Shown here one piece after another: positions 24,789 through 33,360 of a stretch of 64,000 nucleotides of DNA. The stretch is taken from contig JAWKQM010000010.1 in the NCBI GenBank assembly GCA_041390145.1, positions 62,001 to 126,000 on the forward strand, read 5' to 3'. This DNA comes from Gemmatimonadales bacterium. Its GTDB lineage: Bacteria > Gemmatimonadota > Gemmatimonadetes > Gemmatimonadales > GWC2-71-9. Under the pieces are notes generated by a model. That model saw nothing but the letters and a program-made list of their open reading frames with translations, was not told the DNA's origin and made no database searches. The translations under genes were made by a program, and so were the position numbers. How positions within the stretch are numbered: the first letter of the stretch is position 1; every line of letters begins with the position of its first letter.

Positions 24789-25905
24789 CGTCCGCGCGCT
24801 GGTCCCGGAAGGCGAGCGCGGCGCGATACTCCGTGACCAGCCGTTCCATCATCCCCTCACGCCGGTCATAGAGACGCTTGGGCGGACGGGGCGCCACCCG
24901 CTGCAGTGCGTAGGCGGTGAGCAAGGGCAGGGTGATGGTGTTGTCGGCGTAGACGACGACGGTCCCGGGGAGCTGGTCCGGGTCGATCTTGCCCCAGCTG
25001 ACGGCTTCGTTCGGCGTGGCGCCGGAGAGGCCGCCGACATCGGGCCGGGCGTCGGTCATCTGCAGGAAGTAATCATGGCCCCGTTCGTCGATCCCGAGCA
25101 CCTCCTGGATTTGCGGCTCGGTCTGCAGCATGAAGTTCTTGGGGCTGCCGCCGCCGGCAATGAGGACGCCGCTCTTGCCGCCGGTGCGCTTCGCCTCAAG
25201 CACGATGGCCGCGGTCTCGTTCACGTCGGCGCTCACGTCAAATCGCAGCTGGCTCCCGGCCAGCGCCTGTTCCGCGACGTTCATGCCGATCGAGCTGTCG
25301 CCGGGGGAACTCGTGTAGATCGGCACCGCCAGCTCGTGCGCGGTGGAGAGCACCGAGCGTTTGGACAGGCCGAGCGCCGCCTCCCGCTCCCGGAGGTAGC
25401 CCCCCAGCAGATAGTGATACTCCGCCGAGCTCATGGCGCGCTGGAACTCCGGCCGCGCCGACACCTCGCGCACGAAGGCGTCGGTGGAGAGCAGCACGTT
25501 GTAGTCGAAGAAGATGTCGTAAATGCGCACCACGCCCTTGTCGCGGAGCTCCACGTCGTCGGCGTCGTGGCGGCCGCGGTGCAGCGCGAGCCCGAGCGCG
25601 AAGTGCGCGTCGTGATAGAGGTTGGCGCCGGTGGAAATGATCCAGTCTACAAACCCCGCTTCCATCAGCGGGATGAGGCAGCTCATCCCGATGCCGGCCG
25701 GGGTCATGGCACCCGTGAGGCTCATGCCCACCGTCGTGTCGGGCTGCAGCATCCGGGTGGTGAAGAGCTGACACCCTTCACGGAGCCGCCCGGCGTTGTA
25801 GGCCAGGAAGGCGTTGTCCACGAGGTCGGCAATCTGTTCGCCGCCGGTGATGGCGGTGGGATCGATGCGCTGGCCGCGCAGGTAGGGGCTCGAGGGACGT
25901 GTCAT
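24760..25905 (-). CDS. Deoxyhypusine synthase-family protein (homospermidine-synthase-like)
   Basis: 381 residues, the family's usual length. Hallmarks include SLTGAMTPAGIG, FVDWIISTGANLYHD (NAD contact), IYTSSPGDSSIGMN, LIAGGGSPKNF and EAVSWGKID with Lys306. That Lys lies in the same SWGK motif as the catalytic Lys329 of human deoxyhypusine synthase, which forms the enzyme-butylimine intermediate from spermidine. Bacteria lack eIF5A, so such proteins are thought to make homospermidine or other polyamines. The catalytic Lys is present, so enzyme activity is likely. It is followed, with overlap, by the MFS carrier. Confidence 0.87.
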   Translation of the reverse strand: MTRPSSPYLRGQRIDPTAITGGEQIADLVDNAFLAYNAGRLREGCQLFTTRMLQPDTTVGMSLTGAMTPAGIGMSCLIPLMEAGFVDWIISTGANLYHDAHFALGLALHRGRHDADDVELRDKGVVRIYDIFFDYNVLLSTDAFVREVSARPEFQRAMSSAEYHYLLGGYLREREAALGLSKRSVLSTAHELAVPIYTSSPGDSSIGMNVAEQALAGSQLRFDVSADVNETAAIVLEAKRTGGKSGVLIAGGGSPKNFMLQTEPQIQEVLGIDERGHDYFLQMTDARPDVGGLSGATPNEAVSWGKIDPDQLPGTVVVYADNTITLPLLTAYALQRVAPRPPKRLYDRREGMMERLVTEYRAALAFRDQRADDAVGDRGGQ

Positions 25906-25930
25906 GCGGTGCTCCGGTCTGGGCGGAAGG

Positions 25931-26662
25931 TCAGGCGCGCTTGGCGCGGGCCTCGAGGACGATCCGGACGGCCTCTTCCGGATCGTCGGTCAGGTGAAAG
26001 AGGGTCAAGTCGCCGGTGTTGATGTTGCCGGCGCCCGCCACGGTGTGCGAGAGCCACTCGACCATGCCTTCCCAGTACGCCCGGCCAAAGAGGATGACGG
26101 GAAACGACTTCACCTTGCCGGTCTGAATCAGGGTCAACGCCTCGAAGAGCTCGTCCATCGTGCCGTAGCCGCCGGGAAAGACGATGAACGCGGTCGCATA
26201 CTTCACGAACATCGTCTTGCGAACGAAGAAGAACTTGAAAAGCAGGTTCTTGGTCAGGTAGGGGTTATTGCCCTGCTCGAACGGCAGTTCGATGTTGCAG
26301 CCCACCGACTCGCCCCCCGCCTCCTTGGCGCCGCGATTGCCGGCCTCCATGATGCCGGGGCCGCCACCGGTAATGACGGGAATCCGGTGTGCCGCCAGCA
26401 ATTGGGCGACCGTCACGGCGTCGCGATAGTACCGGTCGTCAGGCTTGGTCCGGGCCGAGCCGAAGATCGACACGCCGTCCTTGATCGACGCCAGGTTGTC
26501 GAAGCCCCAGACAAACTCCCCCATGATCCGCAACACCCGCCACGAGTCGCTGATCTTGAGCGCATCGGCCCGCCGTCGTTCGGCGTCCGTGGCAAAGCGG
26601 TCGAAGAGGAGTTCGTCTTCGGTCAGGCTGCGGTCAGACGGGGTTGGCGCGTCAGCGGCCAT
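25931..26662 (-). CDS. LOG-family (TIGR00730-type) nucleotide-binding protein
   Basis: 243 residues. The Rossmann-like fold carries GGGPGIMEAGNRGAKEAGG and the signature PGGYGTMDELFE, the family's phosphate-binding and catalytic motif. Proteins of this family cleave nucleoside 5'-monophosphates at the N-glycosidic bond (for example cytokinin-activating LOG); many are still annotated as lysine decarboxylase, which is incorrect. It begins with an 11-base overlap with the aminotransferase gene and ends 25 bases before the next gene, so it is part of a five-gene run. Confidence 0.85.
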   Translation of the reverse strand: MAADAPTPSDRSLTEDELLFDRFATDAERRRADALKISDSWRVLRIMGEFVWGFDNLASIKDGVSIFGSARTKPDDRYYRDAVTVAQLLAAHRIPVITGGGPGIMEAGNRGAKEAGGESVGCNIELPFEQGNNPYLTKNLLFKFFFVRKTMFVKYATAFIVFPGGYGTMDELFEALTLIQTGKVKSFPVILFGRAYWEGMVEWLSHTVAGAGNINTGDLTLFHLTDDPEEAVRIVLEARAKRA

Positions 26663-27809
26663 CGGTCAGGCACTCCAGCAGGGCCCGATGATCGTCGGGC
26701 AGATTGTAGAAATACGGTGATACGCGCACATGACCTGGCCGCGCGTCCACAATGAACCCCGCGTCGGCCAGCCGCCGCACGGCAGCGGCAGGATCCGGCG
26801 AAGGGAGCATGACGATGGCACTCCGGTCCTCCGCACGCGACGCCACCTTCGGCGCGAGGCCGGCGGCCGCCGCCAGGGCAATCAGGTCCTCGGTCAGCGC
26901 GGCGGTCGCGGCACGGACGGCGGGAACGCCGATCTCCTCGAGAATGTCGAGCCCGCCCAACTGGGCATACACCGGCATCAGCGGGGGCGTGCCCGCCTCC
27001 AGCCGCCGGGCATCGTCGTGCAGTTCCAGCGCGCGGGAATCAAAGCGGAACTGCTCCCGATGCGCAAACCATCCCGTCACGGTGGGCACCAGCCTGGGTG
27101 TCAGCTCCGGCCTGGCATACAGGAAGGCCACGCCGGTCCCGCCGAGGAGCCACTTGAGCCCGCCGCCGACGTAGAAGTCGACGTCCAGCGCCTGGACGTC
27201 GACGGGAAGCTGCCCGGCCGCCTGGTAGCCGTCGACCAGGCAGAGGGCGCCGGCGCGATGCGCGATGGCGGACAGGGCCGCGACATCCTGGATGGCGCCG
27301 CTGGTGAAGAAGACATGACTGGTGGCGATGATCGACGTGCGTTGATCGACGGCGCGTTCGTACATCTCCAGTGGCACCGACACGCCGTCGGGGCTGTCGA
27401 GCACCACCACCTCCACCCCGTCCCGGGCCTTCGCCATCCACTGGTAGCCGATGGTGGGAAAGTCGAGGCTGGTGACGATCACCTTCGGCCGGTGGGTGTA
27501 GTCGAGGGTGGAGGCCACGACGCCGAGGGCGCCGGACACGTTGGGATGCAGGGCGATGGTGCCGGGCGGGGCGTGAACCAGCGCCCCATACCGGTCGCGC
27601 AGCTCCGCCAGCGCCGCCCACCACGTCTCGTACCACGCGGAGGCACCCCGGCTGTCCCAGAGATCGAGGTACTCGTTGACCCGGGCGCGGGAGCGCCGCG
27701 AGAGCGCGCCAAGAGAGCAGCTGTTCAGGTAGACGCAGCGCTCGAAGATCGGGAATTCGGCACGGTACCGTGCCGCCAGGGTGTGAGGCACGCCGCTACT
27801 GGTTGCCAA
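26652..27809 (-). CDS. PLP-dependent class V aminotransferase-family enzyme
   Basis: 385 residues. The fold-type I pattern of the kynureninase/cysteine desulfurase/isopenicillin N epimerase group is visible. The N-terminus has FERCVYLNSCSLGALS. SHVFFTSGAIQDV is followed by LCLVDGYQAAGQLPVDVQ with the PLP-ring Asp, and GGGLKWLLGGTGVAFLY carries the Schiff-base Lys near 218. The C-terminal small domain is present (ARPGHVRVSPYFYNLPDD). The reaction cannot be told from sequence; the fold fits desulfuration, kynurenine hydrolysis or epimerisation. The first 14 bases overlap the DUF481 gene upstream. Confidence 0.83.
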   Translation of the reverse strand: MATSSGVPHTLAARYRAEFPIFERCVYLNSCSLGALSRRSRARVNEYLDLWDSRGASAWYETWWAALAELRDRYGALVHAPPGTIALHPNVSGALGVVASTLDYTHRPKVIVTSLDFPTIGYQWMAKARDGVEVVVLDSPDGVSVPLEMYERAVDQRTSIIATSHVFFTSGAIQDVAALSAIAHRAGALCLVDGYQAAGQLPVDVQALDVDFYVGGGLKWLLGGTGVAFLYARPELTPRLVPTVTGWFAHREQFRFDSRALELHDDARRLEAGTPPLMPVYAQLGGLDILEEIGVPAVRAATAALTEDLIALAAAAGLAPKVASRAEDRSAIVMLPSPDPAAAVRRLADAGFIVDARPGHVRVSPYFYNLPDDHRALLECLTDGR

Positions 27810-28884
27810 AGGTGAAGCTGAGTCCGGAGTTGACGCCGTAGTCGTTGCCGGAGGTACCGGCGGGGGGCTGGGTGTCCCAGTTGCCGTAGAACGACACGTT
27901 CCAGTTGATCTGGCCGAAGAGCTTGAGGAAGTAGTTGGCGTTGGTGTTGAAGTAGAAGCGGCCGGCCTCGGTGAGGGAGGGGATCACGTTGACGGTCACG
28001 CTGAGCGTCGTCTTCTTGAACTTGACGTAGTTGGCCGTGCCCAGCAGCATGGCCCCGAGCATGTCCTCTCGGCTCGCCGAACTCACGGAGGATTCGTAGG
28101 TGGTCCCCTGCCACACCAGCCCCCCGACCACGGAGAGCCGTACGTTGCTGGTCTTCTTCAGGTACCGGCCCACGCCGCCGCCCAGGTTGGTCTGGAGGCT
28201 GATCTGCTGCTCGGAGCTTTGCAGCCCGTTGGCGAACCCGGAGTAGAACCAGTTGTTCCACCGCAGCAGATGGCTGGCCGTGAGCTGGAGCTGGTTCCGG
28301 GTGGCGGCATCGGTACCGGTACTGCTGGAGAAGTTCGAGTTGAAGCCCAGCGATGCACTCCACCGCGGGCGAGGATAACTCACGGCCGAGCTGATGTTAT
28401 AGGTGGTCGTCTCGTTTCCCTTGGCGTAGCTGACCCCCGACGAGATGCTTCCGTTCAGCCGACCCCAGAACGAGGCCCCGGTGCTGCTGAACGCCGCAAT
28501 CCGGGACTTGTCGAAGGTGGCCACCCGCCCGTCGGTGTCCGTGATGACCACGAGCACCGAATCGGTTCCCTCCACGGGATGGATCGAGATTCTTCCGTTG
28601 TACACGGTGCCATCATCGAGAGAAATGAGAAAAAGGTTCGGACTGTCCAGGCCCGCCAGGCGTGCCCACTCCACCGCGACATTCCCGTTGACGTAGTCCA
28701 GGCTCACGTAGATGGCCCCGGCGTCCATCGTCTTGATTTCACAGGTCAGCTTGTCGCCATTCTTCATGTAGAGCACGTCGTTCTTCGGCCCCAGCATGTC
28801 CGGGGGGGCGAGCAGGAGCGTGGCGCCAAGCAGTGTGGTACCGAGAAGCATGTCGACTCCGGCAGCGGCGGATGCCCGGGACAT
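27796..28884 (-). CDS. DUF481-type outer-membrane protein
   Basis: 362 residues (ATG 28851 is an alternative start). A signal-like hydrophobic N-terminus is followed by a small domain (VLYMKNGDKLTCEIKTMDAG, about 35-130) of the kind that precedes DUF481 barrels. An alternating-strand C-terminal barrel follows (ISSGVSYAKGNETTTYNIS, NNWFYSGFANGLQSSEQ, RFYFNTNANYFLKLFG). It ends SGLSFTFGNQ rather than in a canonical terminal Phe. Probably a salt-stress or envelope barrel as in other DUF481 proteins; the role is unknown. Head of the minus-strand operon running down to 23229. Confidence 0.8.
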   Translation of the reverse strand: MSRASAAAGVDMLLGTTLLGATLLLAPPDMLGPKNDVLYMKNGDKLTCEIKTMDAGAIYVSLDYVNGNVAVEWARLAGLDSPNLFLISLDDGTVYNGRISIHPVEGTDSVLVVITDTDGRVATFDKSRIAAFSSTGASFWGRLNGSISSGVSYAKGNETTTYNISSAVSYPRPRWSASLGFNSNFSSSTGTDAATRNQLQLTASHLLRWNNWFYSGFANGLQSSEQQISLQTNLGGGVGRYLKKTSNVRLSVVGGLVWQGTTYESSVSSASREDMLGAMLLGTANYVKFKKTTLSVTVNVIPSLTEAGRFYFNTNANYFLKLFGQINWNVSFYGNWDTQPPAGTSGNDYGVNSGLSFTFGNQ

Positions 28885-28968
28885 GGGCGGATGGGAAGAA
28901 TACTACCCCCATCCGGGACGCGTGCCACCCGTCCTTCGTTCCCCGGTCCCCGGTGCACGGGCCGGGTA

Positions 28969-28974
28969 TATATT
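28969..28974 (+). promoter_or_regulatory. -10-like TATATT box, possible leaderless promoter
   Basis: TATATT ends 6 bases before ATG 28981, exactly where a -10 box would sit if transcription began at the A of the start codon. No Shine-Dalgarno sequence is visible in between. Confidence 0.45.
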
Positions 28975-28980
28975 CCCCGC

Positions 28981-29286
28981 ATGGACGCCGCCCTTCACCA
29001 CCCCGAGCATCCCGGCGCCGCCGCCTTCCGCGGCTCGTGGACACCGCTGCTCGCCGCAGCCGCGCTCCGGGCCGCGGTAAACCCCCGGCTGGCGATGGAC
29101 CTGTTGCGGACGGGATGGGCCTTCCGGCGGCGCCGGTGGTGGGCGAATCCACCCTTCCTTCCCCTTCCCGATACCACCTACCTGCGCTGGCGGATGTACA
29201 CCGCCTACGGCGCCGAGGACGCGGTCCCGCCGCTCGAGGACATGCTGCGGTTCGTCCGCTGGCGGCGGGAGACCATGGGGCTCTGA
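28981..29286 (+). CDS. Small conserved-looking protein of unknown function
   Basis: 101 residues from ATG 28981. It has no signal peptide. The sequence has a hydrophobic Ala-rich stretch (WTPLLAAAALRAAVNPRLAM), then RTGWAFRRRRWWANPPFLPL and DTTYLRWRMYTAYGAEDAVPP, ending LRFVRWRRETMGL. The Trp/Arg richness and a YxxWRxxTAYG-like pattern look like a real folded protein rather than chance coding. It ends 5 bases before ndh, so the two are co-transcribed. Function not recognised. Confidence 0.65.
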   Translation: MDAALHHPEHPGAAAFRGSWTPLLAAAALRAAVNPRLAMDLLRTGWAFRRRRWWANPPFLPLPDTTYLRWRMYTAYGAEDAVPPLEDMLRFVRWRRETMGL

Positions 29287-29291
29287 ACGAC

Positions 29292-30569
29292 GTGGCCCGC
29301 CCGCGCGTGGTGATTGTTGGCGGCGGCTTCGCCGGGCTGTACGCTGCCAAGGCCCTCGGTCGCGCGCCTGTCGATGTCACGGTCGTCGACCGGACGAATT
29401 ACCATCTGTTCCAGCCGATGCTCTATCAGGTGGCGACCGCCGCCCTGGATACGAGCGATATCGCCTCCCCCATTCGCTCCATCCTCAGGCATCAGCGGAA
29501 TACCGAGGTCCTCATGGCGGAGGTGAGTGCCATCGATGTCTCGGGCCGCTCGCTCCAGCTGGCTGACGGGAGCGCGCTGACCTACGACTACCTCCTGCTC
29601 GCACCCGGCGTGCGGCATTCCTACTTCGGGCACGATGCCTGGGAACGGTTCGCGCCCGGGATCAAGACGGCGGACGATGCCGAGGAGGTGCGGCGGCGGG
29701 TGCTGCTGGCGTTCGAGGCCGCCGAGCGGGAGCCGGATGTCGAGAAGCGGCGGGCGCTCCTGACCTTCGTCGTGGTTGGCGGTGGGCCAACCGGAGTTGA
29801 GGTCGCGGGTGCCCTCGCTGAGATCCGGCAGTACGCCCTCCGCCGGGATTTCCGGCGGATCGACCCGCGCGCGGCCACGGTGATGCTGCTCGAGGGCGGT
29901 CGACAGCTGTTGCCCAGTTATCCCCCAACCTTGGCCGCCGACGCGCGCGAGGCGCTCAGACGCCTCGGTGTGGAGGTCCGCACCGAGACCTTCGTGACCG
30001 ATGTGCAGGCGAATCATGTTGCCGCAGGAAGGCTCATCATTCCGACGCACACGGTCGTCTGGGCTGCCGGCAACCGGGCGAGCCCGCTGCTGGAGTCGCT
30101 CGGCGTCCCGCTCGACCGAAGCGGCCGCGTACTCGTGGCCCCCGACTGCACCATCCCGAATCACCCTGAAGTGTTTGTGCTCGGCGATGCCGCGGCCTTC
30201 GCGCTTGGCGATGGTGCGTACCTGCCCGGCCTCTGCCCGGTCGCAATCCAGCAGGGGCAATTCGCGGCGGCGGCCATACGTCGCGACCTCCAGGGAAAGG
30301 ACCGCGAGAGATTTGCGTATCGTGACCGGGGCCAGCTGGCCGTCATCGGTCGCGGCAGGGGAGTGGCCGATCTCGGCCGGCTCCACTTCGGCGGCTTTGT
30401 CGCGTGGCTCGCCTGGGTGTTCGTCCATATCTTCAAGCTTCCTGATCCGGATTCGTCGCCTGCTCGTCATGATCAGGTAGAACGGGCCCATTTCAAGCGT
30501 CACCGCCCGCGGCGCCCCTGTCATCACCGGGCACGATCCCGTGCTGAGCGCAGGCCACTCCTGCTGTAG
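29292..30569 (+). CDS. ndh: Type II NADH dehydrogenase with altered C-terminus
   Basis: Starts at GTG 29292, 5 bases after the small gene. N-terminal FAD-binding GGGFAGLYAAK, TNYHLFQPMLYQVATAAL, the NADH-binding VVVGGGPTGVEVAGALAE, and GDAAAFALGDGAYLPGLCPVA are all typical. The protein oxidises NADH and reduces quinone at the inner membrane without pumping. The conserved membrane-anchor tail should follow FVAWLAWVFVHIF. Instead the open frame gives KLPDPDSSPARHD and a basic tail to 30569. The next frame reads FLIRIRRLLVMIR, then TAG at 30478, then SSVTARGAPVITG, close to the canonical NDH-2 tail. So a one-base indel near 30435-30440 plus a nonsense codon have changed the C-terminus, unless this is a sequencing artefact. 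Confidence 0.82.
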   Translation: MARPRVVIVGGGFAGLYAAKALGRAPVDVTVVDRTNYHLFQPMLYQVATAALDTSDIASPIRSILRHQRNTEVLMAEVSAIDVSGRSLQLADGSALTYDYLLLAPGVRHSYFGHDAWERFAPGIKTADDAEEVRRRVLLAFEAAEREPDVEKRRALLTFVVVGGGPTGVEVAGALAEIRQYALRRDFRRIDPRAATVMLLEGGRQLLPSYPPTLAADAREALRRLGVEVRTETFVTDVQANHVAAGRLIIPTHTVVWAAGNRASPLLESLGVPLDRSGRVLVAPDCTIPNHPEVFVLGDAAAFALGDGAYLPGLCPVAIQQGQFAAAAIRRDLQGKDRERFAYRDRGQLAVIGRGRGVADLGRLHFGGFVAWLAWVFVHIFKLPDPDSSPARHDQVERAHFKRHRPRRPCHHRARSRAERRPLLL

Positions 30570-30582
30570 CCAGCCATCCCGC

Positions 30583-31515
30583 GTGACCCTCCCTGCCCAC
30601 GCTGTGAAAGCCCGCGCCGCCGAACTCGGGTTCGTGGCCTGCGGCATCACCGACCTCGGCCCCTCCGTTCGGGCGGATGCGCTGACCGCCTGGCTCCATG
30701 CCGGGTACGGCGGGAACATGCGGTATATCAACCGCCAGGCGAAGAAGCGGAAGGACACCCGCCTCATCGACCTCGAAGCGACGCGCGCAGTTGTTATTCT
30801 TGATAACTACTACTATCCGGAATCCGCATCGCCGACGCCAGAACCGAAGCTTGCAAGATATAGTCGTAGCAAAGACTACCACATAACTACATTTAATAGA
30901 ATCAATCAGTTAGCAGAATTGATGCTGGACCACGGCGCAAAGACGGCGCGACCATATGTCGATACCGGACCGGTGCCCGAGCGCGAGCTCGCCGAGCGGG
31001 CCGGCCTCGGTTGGATCGGCAAGAACACGATGCTCCTCCGCCCGGGCCTGGGCTCCTGGTTCGTCATCGGCAGCATCTTCACCGACCTGCCACTCGACAT
31101 CGACCAGCCCTTCACCACCGACCATTGTGGCAGCTGCACCAAGTGCCTCGATGCGTGCCCCACCGATGCCTTCGTCGAGCCGTATATTCTCGATGCCACG
31201 AGGTGCATCTCCTATCTCACGATTGAATACAAGAAGGAGATTCCCGCCGAACTGGCCGGCCAATTCGACGGGTGGGCGTTTGGCTGCGATGTCTGCAACG
31301 ATGTCTGTCCGTGGAATTTGCGCTTTGCGGCGGAAACAACGGTCCCCGAGTTCAGGGATCGCGGCGAATTGCGAGGGGCAGACGAGGAGTGCTTCGACCG
31401 GATGGAGGAAGAGGAGTTTCAGGCCCGGTTCGGCGACACTCCGCTGGCCCGGCCAGGCCTCGAGCGGATGCGGCGAAACTGGCGGAACGCCTGGGCCACC
31501 CTTCGAGACGGTTAG
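30583..31515 (+). CDS. queG: Epoxyqueuosine reductase
   Basis: 310 residues from GTG 30583 (an in-frame GTG at 30541 would add 14 unusual residues). N-terminal cobalamin-binding domain (ARAAELGFVACGI, GYGGNMRYINRQAKKRKD, KLARYSRSKDYH, GWIGKNTMLL). Two [4Fe-4S] motifs follow: CGSCTKCLDACP near 182 and CDVCNDVCPWN near 235. The tail has DECFDRMEEEEFQARFGDTPLARPGLERMRRN. It performs the last step of queuosine synthesis on tRNA, reducing epoxyqueuosine. A stretch around 30788-30930 uses AT-rich codons unlike the rest of the gene although the protein remains conserved. Confidence 0.93.
   Translation: MTLPAHAVKARAAELGFVACGITDLGPSVRADALTAWLHAGYGGNMRYINRQAKKRKDTRLIDLEATRAVVILDNYYYPESASPTPEPKLARYSRSKDYHITTFNRINQLAELMLDHGAKTARPYVDTGPVPERELAERAGLGWIGKNTMLLRPGLGSWFVIGSIFTDLPLDIDQPFTTDHCGSCTKCLDACPTDAFVEPYILDATRCISYLTIEYKKEIPAELAGQFDGWAFGCDVCNDVCPWNLRFAAETTVPEFRDRGELRGADEECFDRMEEEEFQARFGDTPLARPGLERMRRNWRNAWATLRDG
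30788..30930 (+). other. AT-rich codon-usage patch inside queG
   Basis: By hand count, 30841-30930 is about 38% G+C (34 of 90) against roughly two-thirds around it. Within this stretch queG uses AGA twice, ATA once and TTA once, codons almost absent elsewhere in the window. The encoded residues (KLARYSRSKDYH region) are still the family's conserved ones. Confidence 0.75.
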
Positions 31516-32840
31516 GCGCGGATGCCTGCCGATCGCCAGTAGAGGTATACCGGAAGGCCGAGGGCGAGTAACCCCGCGCCACGCACGGCGTTGCCCGGGT
31601 TGGAAAGGATCGACCCCACCACCACATAGCCGGCCACTCCCACAAAGACTGCCATCGCCAGCGGGAAGGCCGGCACGCTGAAGCGCACCCCGGCCATGCC
31701 GTCTCGCCGCCGGAACACCACGAGCGTCAGCGCCGTCAGGCCGAAGAAGATCCAGTCAGCAAAAACCACATAGTCGAGGAGGGCGCCGTACTTGCCGCTG
31801 TAGACGAGGATGGCCGACCAGACGCCAAGGAAGATGATAGCCGGCACGGGAGTGCGGAACTTCGGATGCAGGCGTGCGAACCGCTCGAAGAAGAGCCCGT
31901 CGGCTGCCATGGCCTGGAACACCCTGGGCGTCACCAGGATCACGAGATTCAGGAAGCCGAAGGTCGAGAAGACAATCCCGGCCGTGATGACCATCCGTCC
32001 CGCCGGTCCGAGCAGGACCTCCATGGTATCTGCCGCCGGCGCCGAACTCGCCGCGAGCCCCGCCACGCCGAGCGCGCCGAGATAGGCCGCATTGGCCAGG
32101 ACATAGACCAGCACCACCATCACCACGCCCAGCACCAGCGCCCGCGGCAGGTTCTTCTCCGGTTCGATGATCTCCTCGGCGATGAAATTGGTCTGCTGCC
32201 ACCCGCCATAGGAAAAGAGGACCGGTACCAGTGCTGCCGCCACGGCGCCGATCATGGCGCCACCACCCACAGGCACCACCGGCGCGGCGCAGTCCAGGCA
32301 GGCCGGCGCGGGGTTCCCCAGGGCAAACAGGCCCGCGACGACCACCATGCCGATGGCGGCCAGCTTGAGGACGGTGAAGATGTTCTGCGTGACGGCGCCG
32401 AACGTGACGCCGAGGCAGTTGACGAGCGTCAGGAGGAGGATGGCCGTCACAGCCGCCGGCCGCGCCACCTCCGAGGAGACCCCGAACAACGCCGCACCGT
32501 AGTTGCCGGCGGTGACCGCCACGGCGGCGATGGCCCCCGGGGCGATGATCAGCAGCAATGCCCAGGCATAGAGAAATGCTGGAAAGGGGCCGAATGCCTC
32601 GCGAAGGTAGGCGTAGCCGCCGCCCACCTTGGGCCGCCGTTGTCCCAGCTCGCCGAAGATGAACGCTCCGATCAGCGCCACCAATCCACCGCCCACCCAG
32701 ACACCGATGGTCGCCGCCGGCGTACCGACCCGCTGCGCCACGATGGATGGATTGAGGAAGATGCCGGCGCCGATAATGCCGCCAATGACCGACATGGTGC
32801 CGGAAAAGAGACCGAGACGGCGGGCATACGTGACGGCCAC
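31512..32840 (-). CDS. Amino acid permease, APC superfamily
   Basis: About 442 residues. I start at GTG 32840, preceded by GGAG at 5-base spacing; the frame extends to 33011 but that part is low-complexity and overlaps the next gene. About 12 membrane helices. TM1 carries GTMSVIGGIIGAGIFLNPSIV, the unwound-helix motif of LAT/APC transporters. RRPKVGGGYAYLREAFGPFPAFLYAW and SYGGWQQTNFIAEEIIEPEKNLPRAL are also characteristic. It imports or exchanges amino acids. The stop overlaps the convergent queG stop by 4 bases. Confidence 0.85.
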   Translation of the reverse strand: MAVTYARRLGLFSGTMSVIGGIIGAGIFLNPSIVAQRVGTPAATIGVWVGGGLVALIGAFIFGELGQRRPKVGGGYAYLREAFGPFPAFLYAWALLLIIAPGAIAAVAVTAGNYGAALFGVSSEVARPAAVTAILLLTLVNCLGVTFGAVTQNIFTVLKLAAIGMVVVAGLFALGNPAPACLDCAAPVVPVGGGAMIGAVAAALVPVLFSYGGWQQTNFIAEEIIEPEKNLPRALVLGVVMVVLVYVLANAAYLGALGVAGLAASSAPAADTMEVLLGPAGRMVITAGIVFSTFGFLNLVILVTPRVFQAMAADGLFFERFARLHPKFRTPVPAIIFLGVWSAILVYSGKYGALLDYVVFADWIFFGLTALTLVVFRRRDGMAGVRFSVPAFPLAMAVFVGVAGYVVVGSILSNPGNAVRGAGLLALGLPVYLYWRSAGIRA

Positions 32841-32952
32841 AGACACTCCGGAAGGAGGGGAAGGGACGAAGGTACGGTGAGGCGGGGGAGGGCGCCAGCG
32901 GCATGCGGACCGGCGACTATCTTCCCGGGACACCGCAACAGAGAGTGCACCC

Positions 32953-33315
32953 ATGATCACCGTCATCCCGGATCTTCCTGAGAACGTTCTTGGCTTCTCG
33001 GCCAGTGGCAAGGTGACCGCGTCCGACTACGAGACCGTCCTCGTCCCGGCGGTCAAGGCCGGCCTGGCCAAGGAGGGCAAGCTTCGGTTGCTCTATCACC
33101 TCGGCGCCGACTTCGACGGCTTCGGCATCGGCGCCATGTGGGCCGACGCCAAGGTGGGGCTGGAACATCCTTCCGCGTGGGAACGAATCGCCCTGGTGAC
33201 CGACATCGACTGGCTCCGCTCGGCGACGCACATCTTCGGCTTCGCGATGCCCGGAGAGGTGCGGGTGTTCACCAACGCCGAGCTCCCAGACGCCAAGAAG
33301 TGGGTCGCCGAGTAG
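32953..33315 (+). CDS. SpoIIAA-like STAS-fold protein
   Basis: 120 residues, full length for the SpoIIAA-like (PF11964-type) family. MITVIPDLPENVLGFSASGKVTASDYE is the family's N-terminus, followed by LRLLYHLGADFDGFGIGAMWADAKVG and WERIALVTDIDWLRSATHIFGFAMPGEVRVF. Members are small cytoplasmic or membrane-associated proteins with lipid-binding or lipid-bilayer associations reported for some; no enzymatic residues. GAGAG ribosome site at 32940-32945. Its partner is unknown; the following small genes have no obvious link. Confidence 0.85.
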   Translation: MITVIPDLPENVLGFSASGKVTASDYETVLVPAVKAGLAKEGKLRLLYHLGADFDGFGIGAMWADAKVGLEHPSAWERIALVTDIDWLRSATHIFGFAMPGEVRVFTNAELPDAKKWVAE

Positions 33316-33360
33316 TCCCGGCAAACACAGCCTCAGCAAACCCCGATTGATCGGATTCCC

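Noticed and set aside
25931..26662. Lysine decarboxylase
   Set aside because: This is an old misannotation of PGGxGTxxE proteins; LOG-type phosphoribohydrolase is the defensible family.
26652..27809. Naming the class V aminotransferase a cysteine desulfurase or kynureninase
   Set aside because: Only fold-level motifs are visible; no reaction-specific residues could be asserted.
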